Below, one piece after another: positions 56,022 to 64,000 of a stretch of DNA of 64,000 nt; positions within the stretch are counted from its first letter, which is position 1, and each line of letters starts with the position of its first letter. The notes beneath the pieces are model-generated. The model was given only the letters and a program-made list of their open reading frames with translations. It was not told the origin of the DNA and did not search any database. Origin of the DNA: Selaginella moellendorffii (taxonomy: Eukaryota > Streptophyta > Lycopodiopsida > Selaginellales > Selaginellaceae); the NCBI RefSeq assembly GCF_000143415.4, contig NW_003314263.1, positions 223,114 to 287,113 of the forward strand, read 5' to 3'. A program made the translations under genes and the position numbers.

Positions 56022-59000
56022 CTAGCAGCAGCAGTAGCAACAGTGGCACCGGTTGCACAGGCACTGCCGCTGGTGCTGCTGGAGCTGCTGGTGGAGCTGC
56101 TGTTGATCCGAAAACTGGGCCAAAATCCGGGCGTGAAGAGGGTCACTGCCGCTGCTGCTAGACCAATTCGCTGGAAACTGCATCAAGAACTGCTGCTGCG
56201 GCTGCTGCTGTTGTTCTTGCTGCTGATCTTTCGGGTGTTGGTGCTGCTGCTGCTGGCTTTGCTGCTGCTGAGAGGACTGGCAGAAACCAGCCACGAAAGA
56301 TGGTTTCATCACCTCCCCCTTCCAAAGATCCAGGGGCTCTCTCGTCGCCGCAAGCTGCTGCCAGTCCACCACACCATCCGGCAGCTTCGAGGCCGCCTCA
56401 GGCAAGGCACCTGAGAAGCCCCCGTTTTGATCCAGCCTGTAGATCCCGCCGCCGCTGCTCACGGCGGCCAGACTCCTACATCTCGCGGCAAACTCTCTAT
56501 CCTGGGCTTCTGTGGTAACTTTCACACTCTTAGTCGATCGGCCCCAAGGAATGAAATAGCAGTGGCAACTTACCAGCTGAGCCCGAGCACCAGCTCTCGC
56601 CGAGCAAAAACGGAACGCCCCTAGAAGTCGAGTCACAAGGCTCCGGCTTTGCTGCTGTTGTTGCTGTTAGTGACATTGTTGGTGGATGGGAGAGGAGCGA
56701 CTGTCCAAAGAGCTTCACGTCGCTGCTCCGGCTCAGCGGTGTCTTGGACATCGTCTCGCCCGCTTGGACGCCGGGGGTGGCAATAGTAGCAGTCGGCTCG
56801 GTCGTGATCTCCGAGTTGATGGAGGCGGAGGCGGTGGCGGCGGGGGTGATGGCGGCGGGGGTGGAGCTTCTAGCTTGCACCGTGTTCGAGGCATTCGAGG
56901 GGAAGCTGCCTCCATCTGGGGAAGTTACCGAGGCCAGCTGCTGTGTCGTTGTTGCACTCATCTCTTGAGCCAGCTGATGCTGTTCAACAATCCGGTCAAG
57001 CTTTAGGCGTTTCCGAGCTTTGCTGTAAAATGTCTTGCACTGACCTTCGTTCTTTGAGCGAACGTGCACCGCTATGCTCTTGAAATCCTTCCCGAAGAGT
57101 AACACCGCATCCAGAAACAGCTCCCTCTCCGTATCTGTCCATTCCGACTCCGCCTCCTCAACCTGTTCCCGTCTACTCCGAGAGCTACGCACCCCCTTCT
57201 GCTTGATGGAGTGCTCCTCCCGCAGCAGCGCCCTCTCACACGGACCCCTCAGTGGTGTCAGCGGCGCATCACTGCTCAGGCTGCAAACTCCCGTCACAAT
57301 GCTCGAGACGTTACCCGAGCTCGTCTCCTTCCCTGGCGTAACTTTGGCCACCGCGGACGCTGCGTTGTAATCCCGGAGCCTGCCACTTGCCGCCGGGGTT
57401 GTCGTCGCCAAATAGCTTGCCCGAGAGTGACGCTTCTTCAGCTGCTGCTTCTTACGTAGCTTCTGAAACTCCTCCGTCTTCTGGTTCCGGTAGTAGAACT
57501 CCACACAGTCACCCGTCGTCTTGTGCTGCAGGAACGACGCGATCTTGGCAAAGTTCTTGTAGAACAAAGCAAACTTATCCAAGAAGAGCTTCTTCTCCTC
57601 GGGTGTCCAGGGGTTGATGCTTTTCCTCTCCTGCTCGAACTCAATGGGATCTTCCACCCGCCGGTTTGACTGCACGATATACTGCGCACTCCTCTCCCCT
57701 TGGCACAAAATCATCGATGGCATGCGTTCTGTTTCTCTATACTGACGCACGGGCTCCGAAACCACCCGCAACCACTGTTGATCTGCAGAAGGAAAGCGTT
57801 TGAGCATAATGAAAGAGGGAAAAACAAATCATCTTACCATCTGGAAGTCGCAGTTTTTGAGGCAGCCGCTGAGTAAAACCATTCCTGCCATCAGTAGCAG
57901 CATCACCCTTCCGTGTCCCATATCTGTCCCTCAACAATCTGTACTTGAGAACAAGCGACCGCTCCTTAAATCTCTGAAGATTTTTCTTGTTAAGCATCTT
58001 CTCCAGTATCCGATCTTTATTCAGCCTGTGTAACTCTTCGTTACGTATCCAAACTTCTGTTTCCTGTGGACTGCTGTAAACCTTCCTCCCACGCACAAAT
58101 CCTTGAGGAAGTATGTGCCCAAAATCTTCTAAACATCGGTCAGTAATAACTTCAGGAAGTTCACCTGGTAAATTACCCGATTGAGACTCCGGCTGATCCT
58201 CCGGCTGCTGAGCAGCATCCACCATAACGACATCCGTGTCGGAATTCCTCTCCTCCGGTATTTCCACAGCAGTCTCCGTCTCTTTTGTCGAACATGGTTG
58301 CTTTTCTAGATCAGGTTGAACAGGCTGTGGCGCATCCGTCTGGACCGCAAGACTTGCCAGCTCCTTCTCGATGGACTCTATCTCAAGCTCAACCTGTTCC
58401 ACCTGAAGTAGCACCGCTTCTTTGGACAGCCGAGGCTCTTCCTCCTGCTGCTGGAGGGTCTGTGCGGGCGGATCGTGAGTCTCTTCTGCCTCTCTCGGTT
58501 GCGGTGACAGCGCACACTCTTCATTACCTCTCGCAAAAGGTATAGAAGGAGATCTCGGTGTAGTCAGGGGTATGGAAGGAGACCTCGGTGCTGCCGTCGC
58601 CATGGTCTCACAAGTTAGAATGATGGGATGGTCAGTACCGCACACCACCTTGTCACTGACGCCGCTGGGCGCAGGAGTGGGAGTATGCTCTCTCGACGGC
58701 GTGAGATCTCTGTCCGAAGAAGGCAAACCTGCAAAGCAGAGAAGAAATCACTTATAACGAACACCGAACGAACGAAATATCACTTACTTCCATTCGCGTC
58801 TCCCTTGCTCTCGAAACCCCGTGCGTGTTCCTGCTCAGCGCATCCGTTACTCGTCGCAGGGGCTGGCTCCTCCTCGTGGGACCTGGCTCTGCTGGTGTTC
58901 TTCTGCTCGTATCTCGCAAGACCTTCCCCCCACTTGAGGCGAGTCTTCTTCGGAGGAGACGATGGTGGCAGAGGTACCCTCTCCTCTTGTAGCAGCGAGG

Positions 59001-59887
59001 CCGGCACCGAGAAGCCCCCCCGCTGGTGCTGCGACTGCTGGAACCTCGGCGAAACGAACGGATCCAAGACCTCCTCCGTCGGGAGCTCTCGAATCCGCCC
59101 ATCCGGGTCCCGGGAAGCACCATATCTGTCCAGCCGCCCCTCGAGCTCCCGCTCTGGAGCATCGCTCCACCCAAATCTCGAGACGCCGCCGCTGCCGCCA
59201 CCATTTCTTCTGTCCAACACATCCGGGCTGCTGGAGAACCTCTCCCGCGTCGTCGCGTGATGCTCTCGCTCGCCCCTGCTGTGAACATCCCAGCCATAGC
59301 GAGAGCCCCTGTGGCCGTCGCCGGGGTGCGCGTCGTAGACCACCGAATTGTAAGGATGGAGCGGCTGCGCGGGGCTGGGCGACGAAGAAACCAGGCGCTC
59401 GCAGTCCCTCTCCCGGAAGAAATCGTCCTCGCCTCCGCCATCTCTGAGACCGTTCCTTCCCGAGCTGCTCGAGCCGGGGCAGTGGGTCATCCCCCCACCG
59501 GGAAGAACATAGCGCTCCGGCTTGTGACCGAAGCCCGTGAAACCACTCGGCGCCGAGGAAAACATGGGCTGGTTCTCTGACGCGCGGCTGCTGCTGTGCT
59601 CCCGGAATCTCCCGTTCTCGCCAGAGAATCCATGCCGCCCTGGAAACAACCACGGTGATCAGTTTCGGCGCTAAGGCAAAAATAGAGGAGAGAAAGCTAA
59701 AAGTACCAGATGGACGCCGCTTGCTGGGAGGATCATAAGATCCGCCATTCGAGGAGCTCAGAGCTGGGGACCTCTCGAACACCGCGACGCGCTGCCAGTC
59801 TCTCTTGCCCAGGAACCTATCATTTCTTTCGTACCTCACTTCTCTAGTATGCATCGGCTTGCTACGAGGAGCGTAATCCGTCGGCAT
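56022..59887 (-). CDS. POWERDRESS-like double-SANT (NCoR-type) protein
   Basis: Plant homologue of the animal co-repressor N-CoR/SMRT SANT proteins. In Arabidopsis PWR acts with the histone deacetylase HDA9. Five exons (59887-59707, 59639-58788, 58728-57838, 57782-56574, 56509-56022) give 1206 residues. It starts with MPTDYAPRS, and the N-terminal half is Ser/Gly/Arg-rich and low complexity with the GLARYEQK stretch. A Glu-rich coiled coil follows (EAVLLQVEQVELEIESIEKELASL, around residue 430-460). SANT1 (WTPEEKKLFLDKFALFYKNFAKIASFLQHKTTGDCVEFYYRNQKT) and SANT2 (WTDTERELFLDAVLLFGKDFKSIAVHVRSKNEGQCKTFYSKARK) are unmistakable. The C-terminus is Gln-rich and ends in a cysteine-rich tail (CLCNRCHCCYCCC) that is odd and may reflect an alternative 3' exon. 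It is shorter than the Arabidopsis homologue. Confidence 0.9.
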
Positions 59888-61060
59888 TGAGCAGCAGCGC
59901 CTTGTAACATTGGCCAAGAACGAGCGCCCCAAGAGATCATAGAGAGCAAAAAAGAGAGAGGAAAGATAGAGAGAGAGAGAGAGCTATGGAAGAACGAGGA
60001 AACCCTAAGAAAAAAGGAGAAGAAGTGGGAAGAAGAAGATAGAAGCGCTACACTGCCTTTAGCTTAGCCCCCTCCTCGTCTTGCTCGTCCATCCCTCGGA
60101 CGATTTCAGCGATTCCGGCCTCCGCGCGAGCTCGCGCAGGGGAGCGCCATGGCTCTTTCCGATGCCGCTGCTACCGCCGCTGCCACTGCCTGCATGAAGA
60201 ACACCGCATCTTTTCACAGAACCAAACCCTACTCGCGGAGCCTCCGGGAAATCGACTGCTGCGACGGCCCTAGATCCCCACATCCGAGCGCCTCTCGCTC
60301 TTCCTGCGAGAAAATTTCCTCTCTCTCAGGGCGCCACACACTTTACCGCCGCAGACGCCATAGCTAGGGCAAACAAAGGCAACCCAACCAAACTAAACGA
60401 CACCCATACTAAAGGGGAAGAAGATGAAAACCCCATCTTTACCGCCGGTGAAAACGAAAAAATTTCCAACCGGGCGGCTCCCGGATTAAAACTGCGCGGT
60501 TCCGCTAGGGCAACGCCTCGCCCAACCAGCGCACGCCGCGTGGCAGGAGATAAGACGCAGCTTTTCTCGGTAGATATTCCGGCCGCCTGCGACACGTGGC
60601 AGGCAGTCACTGGGCCGCGTCCCGGGCCCCGCGAGGACTTGGACTTTATGGCAGCCACTGGCATCGTGACGCGTGGACAGGAGGGCTGCGTGCACATGTG
60701 GTCCATGAACGCCCGCTCAGTCATAGCCATGTATATCATTCAAGGTCTGGCCTTCCCGCCTGGGATGGTGCCAGGGTTCGAATCCCTGTAAAAGTCCTGC
60801 CCCAAATGTTTTACTCTGGTTATTTTTTTACGGCTACTGGATCAATCCGGATGATCGAGGAGAAGACCCCAAAATCTGTGTGTGATCCGGCTGAGAGGAG
60901 AGACCCCAATTTCCCTGTTCTTCTTGTCCTTTCCATGGTGGAAAGCTCGAGGATTTCTCAAGACCCCCTTGCTTGTTTTGGATCTAGGAGAACAAGGAGA
61001 AAGAGACCTTACCCGGAGCGCTTTCATCGCGAACCCTTGCGCGATACGAAAGACAGGGGT
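59888..61060. other. Intergenic region with unresolved short open frames
   Basis: Holds the probable 5' leader of the SANT gene (GA-rich, 59950-60050) and several short open stretches (minus strand 60283-60059, plus strand 60149-60367) that do not match anything I know. At about 60765-60790 a tRNA T-arm-like GGTTCGAATCCC with a 5-bp stem is present, but no full tRNA can be folded, so it may be a SINE relic. Confidence 0.4.
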
Positions 61061-61539
61061 GAGTGAGATAGGGCTTCTTTTTTTCTTTCCTTTGGAGCTC
61101 TGGCCGCCATAGCTAACGGCGATTTGGCAAAGAAGGGAGTATGGTCAGTCACGTAACTAAAGGCAGACCGCATCTTTCCCGCCTTTGTCGCCAGCGGGCA
61201 CGGGCAGCCTTTGCTGCCCCTGCCCGGCTGCCCGGCTGCCCGCTGCCCGCTACGCGGGCCCCACCCCACAGGCTGCACTGCCCCTTCCGCGAGCTTTCCT
61301 GCACGACACGTGTTTCCAGATCTTTTATTGGCCCAGGGGTGAATGACTACATTTTTCTAGCCCTAAGATAGGTAGAAAAGAACTCCAAAACGAGCGCGGC
61401 ACGGCATTTGCTCTCCTCCTCAAACAAAACAAGCCATTGTTTCTTCGCATTCGCATCTAATCCTAATTGACCGTCAACGCGGACGGCCTCAAACGAAAAC
61501 CGTCCGATGGCCTTGAACGACAACCGTCCGATGTGGCCG
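61061..61539. other. 3' side of the ATL gene and intergenic sequence
   Basis: GC-rich run near 61200-61280; otherwise no recognised feature. Confidence 0.4.
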
Positions 61540-62343
61540 CTACGTGGCAAGGCTCCGGCCGTTGGTCGTTTCGTACAGCGCGGAAGACGATGGTTCTTGC
61601 TGGAGGTGGAATTGGCGGAGCTGATGGGAGAATCGATTGTGCTGGAGGGCGAGATCCGGATTGGGCTGCTGCTGCTGCTGCTGGCGCCGGAAGGATCGCT
61701 GCTGCGAATTGAGCTGGTGTTGGAACTGGCGCATAAGTGGCGACGAGAGGAGGAAGGACGAGCTCGAATCGCCGGGCGATGGCGACGATCGCGACGATCG
61801 CGACGGCGACGGCGGCTCCAAGACCCTGTGGCGGCAGATCGGGCACGACGAGTGGGACATCAACCACGCGCCAATGCAATCGACGTGAAATCCATGGCCG
61901 CAATTTGGGAGGAGCTTCATCCTCTCGCCATGCCCAAACTCTTGCAAGCAAACAATACACTCGGAATTGCTGCTAAGAGCGACCGGCCCCACGGGTGCCT
62001 GCCGGTCATGCCCGTCCACCGGGGCCGGCACGACGGGCAGCGTGGAGATGGTCTTCGCGTCCAGCCCGGCGGCGCTCTCGTCATCGCCGCCGCCGGTGAC
62101 GGTCGCCACCGGCTGCCGCCGGTTGCGCCGTACCATGCACCGTACCACGGAATGGAGCCACACCGCGCATATGAGCACACAGAGTACCGCGCCGAGTACT
62201 ATGACAATCTGCGTGTCCAGAAGATTGCCTGTGCTTTTCGATTGCGCGAGCGGCGGAGGTGGCGGCGGCCTTGCCTCGATCTCCTGGAGTAACTTCCGTG
62301 ATCTCCGGATACTTTGATCCTCCGCTTCGCTGGTCATGGCCAT
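61540..62343 (-). CDS. ATL-type RING-H2 E3 ubiquitin ligase
   Basis: Membrane-anchored ubiquitin ligase of the plant ATL family, many of which act in defence and hormone responses. Intronless, 267 residues. A basic, Pro-rich N-terminus precedes one membrane span (IVIVLGAVLCVLICAVWLHSVV, about residues 46-67), then basic residues. The GLD motif (GLDAKTISTLPVV, about 94-106) and the RING-H2 domain (CIVCLQEFGHGERMKLLPNCGHGFHVDCIGAWLMSHSSCPICR, about 130-172) follow. The latter has the C3H2C3 ligand set and the Trp three residues after the sixth ligand. The C-terminus is Ser-, Pro- and Gln-rich with a polyQ run. Start: first Met, with MTSEAED at 62337 as alternative. Confidence 0.94.
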   Translation of the reverse strand: MAMTSEAEDQSIRRSRKLLQEIEARPPPPPPLAQSKSTGNLLDTQIVIVLGAVLCVLICAVWLHSVVRCMVRRNRRQPVATVTGGGDDESAAGLDAKTISTLPVVPAPVDGHDRQAPVGPVALSSNSECIVCLQEFGHGERMKLLPNCGHGFHVDCIGAWLMSHSSCPICRHRVLEPPSPSRSSRSSPSPGDSSSSFLLSSPLMRQFQHQLNSQQRSFRRQQQQQQPNPDLALQHNRFSHQLRQFHLQQEPSSSALYETTNGRSLAT

Positions 62344-62418
62344 CTTCTGTGACTGGCAAGAAGCATTTTTCCACTTCGCCAGAAGATATGAAGAGAGATC
62401 GTCCCTGTCGCTAAACTC

Positions 62419-62962
62419 TCACCTACAAGTCACCAGTAGTCCCAGCCTGTAACCATTTTCTCTGCCTGCCTGTGAAGAATCCCTGTCCCGGTAGTGCGAT
62501 CGAGCTCCTCCTTTTTTCTGGTTTTGCCAGTACTTGTCCCTGATGTGATCGTCGACAAGCTGCGCTGCTGCAGCAAGAGGCACTGGAGGGACGAGCAGAT
62601 ATCGACGATGGCGAAGAGCTACGCAACAAAAGCAATCCATCTCGAGCATCTCGCCAGCCGCGGCTCTGTTCATCATCATTCCCCGCCTGTATGTCCCTAC
62701 CACCCTTGTTTCCATCGTTCGTCGCTCGAGAGCTCTCCAAATGCCGCACTCTAATTCTTCCGTCGTCCATGTCCATACCCGGCCGACCTTTGATTGCCAT
62801 CCCGTGCACGAAGTCGTCATTCCCTGCTTTGTTCCACCTTGTCCAAGCGCAACCAAAGTGGTCCCAGCGATTGGAAAAAAATACAACCTGTCTTCGCGGC
62901 TTTACAGTTGTTTCACCGTGTGGTCCCTGCGATGGCCTAGAATCCACGAAGAAGTTCATCAT
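62419..62962 (-). other. Open stretch of unknown nature between the ATL and TBL genes
   Basis: Two overlapping minus-strand frames stay open here (62962-62423 and 62886-62419). The composition is gene-like, but no family was recognised, and the region could be the 3' UTR of the TBL gene. Splice-like signals are not convincing. Confidence 0.3.
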
Positions 62963-63041
62963 ATTTCGTCGTTAGTGCGCAGATATATTGCCACTCGGAA
63001 GGAAAAAAGAAGAACTAAAAATTTCACGGCCACTTACCAGA

Positions 63042-64000
63042 CTAAAGGACTCCTGTGACGGATTCTTCCAAGATGAGTGCTCCAAGTATTTCGTTCCATG
63101 TATCTGTCACTCCGGGTAGGCACCAGTGCATACAATCTTCGTGCTGCTTCTTAGCGGACGTTGACGGGTGTCCATCGGCCCTGAACTCGCTCAAGTGCGT
63201 GATGTTGAGCAGCCTGAAAGTGGAGCTCGCAGAAGCCGCTCGGAACAGGTGCTCGTTCACGAGCCGCACTTCTTTGTTGACCCCTTTATTCGCTGGAGAG
63301 AACATTTCTTCGACCTGGAAGTTTGGGACGAATGGGTTTGAAACGAAAACAATGTCGCAGCCCACCTCTGCAAGCTTTAAGGGGCCGGAACGGTGACATT
63401 TTCCCCCTTGGTACCAGTCACCCCCGTCAAAATGACGAGGGGATTGCGTGCGCAAGAACTTTATTCCTCCGGGTTTCATGTTTTGTTCCGCAAAGCTCAG
63501 CTGAGAAAAAACAAAAAAAAGTTAAAGATAGGACGATGATAGGGAGATTTATATACCATGTACTTTAGTGTGAGATCCAATCCTTCACGGGGAGACTTCG
63601 GTGGGACGATGGGCTTTCCGTTCTCAAAGAATAACATCGGCGACGTCACTGGATTGAACTTTTCAGGAGCAAACCACCTACAGAAACGATTCGTAGCAAC
63701 GGTGCAAACGAAGAAGGTGATTGGTTACCAGTGACCTGTGCTTATAACGAGGATATCGTAAAACTGTGGAGCCTCAGACCAGGTGCTCTGTGGAATATCC
63801 ACATCAACTCGATATCCTTGTTTGTAACCATGCTCTTCGAGCGGGCCTCCATCAGCCGAAGCTTTCCATCTGGATCCATAAAAAAAACACACTCAAGCAG
63901 GAGTCCTCTATGAACGACTAAGATCGGAGATGATACTCACTCTCCATAGCGTGCCAACAAGTTGGTCCGATGATAGGCAACAGTAACGTTGTACCCAAGG
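63042..64000 (-). CDS. Trichome birefringence-like (TBL) acetyltransferase, C-terminal part
   Basis: Golgi O-acetyltransferase family that acetylates cell-wall polysaccharides; the closest relatives by memory are the TBL19-22/AXY4-type xyloglucan and xylan enzymes. Four exons visible on the minus strand: beyond 64000-63941, 63869-63729, 63677-63557 and 63500-63042, all GT-AG. Sequence in order: LGYNVTVAYHRTNLLARYGE, WKASADGGPLEEHGYKQGYRVDVDIP, QFYDILVISTGHWWFAPEKFNP, and in the last exon KFLRTQSPRHFDGGDWYQGGKC. The C-terminal catalytic block is DGHPSTS....HEDCMHWCLPGVTDTWNEIL, the conserved DxxH of the PC-esterase fold. The N-terminal TM segment, the TBL domain and the GDS motif lie beyond the window edge. 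Confidence 0.93.

Noticed and set aside
56043-56414. Leucine-rich protein on the plus strand
   Set aside because: Antisense of the CAG-encoded Gln tract in the SANT protein.
60760-60795. tRNA gene with T-arm GGTTCGAATCCC
   Set aside because: The T-stem pairs, but no D-arm, anticodon arm and acceptor stem fit within a tRNA-sized window, so it was not called as a tRNA.

Overview
This looks like nuclear DNA of a land plant. Gene density, introns of mostly 50-100 bp and the family mix (P- and PLS-class PPR proteins, WEB/PMI2 coiled coil, TBL acyltransferase, subgroup IVc bHLH, X8, thaumatin-like) point to an early-diverging vascular plant. A lycophyte such as Selaginella is my best guess, as inference only. 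There is one 100-base assembly gap at 44677-44776.

The window alternates transposon blocks and gene islands. Positions 1-20.5 kb are almost entirely transposon debris. They hold two broken minus-strand Ty3/gypsy elements (1-4080 and 5595-7330), a plus-strand Ty3/gypsy relic (about 10.0-12.6 kb), a Cassandra-like miniature retrotransposon whose LTRs carry a 5S rRNA-derived segment (9358-9979), an intact-ended 654-bp TRIM with TSD, PBS and PPT (12917-13570), a decayed PLS-type PPR pseudogene, and a decayed Helitron (about 16.1-20.5 kb).

The first gene island (20.7-36 kb, all minus strand) encodes a mitochondrial adrenodoxin-type ferredoxin, a serine carboxypeptidase-like protein, a 24-motif P-class PPR protein, a WEB/PMI2-type coiled-coil protein, and a plant gene of unknown function that has a truncated tandem copy beside it.

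The second transposon block (37-46 kb) is dominated by a structurally complete chromodomain Ty3/gypsy element (37345-42860, TSD GTCTA) nested in a TRIM relic. Its sequence carries the signature of Tf1-type self-priming. It is followed by an AT-rich B-lectin gene, the gap, a Cassandra-like solo LTR with a perfect TSD (45472-45665), and a second copy of a repeat module seen at 4 kb. A decayed B-lectin copy and a PPR relic lie before the next genes.

The second gene island (49.2-64 kb) holds a thaumatin-like protein, an X8/CBM43 protein, an HTH protein that may derive from a transposase, pyruvate dehydrogenase E1-alpha, an ILR3/bHLH104-like bHLH factor, a POWERDRESS-like double-SANT protein, an ATL-type RING-H2 ligase, and the 3' part of a TBL acetyltransferase cut by the window edge. 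Exon boundaries were read by eye from GT/GC-AG signals, frame continuity and family similarity.
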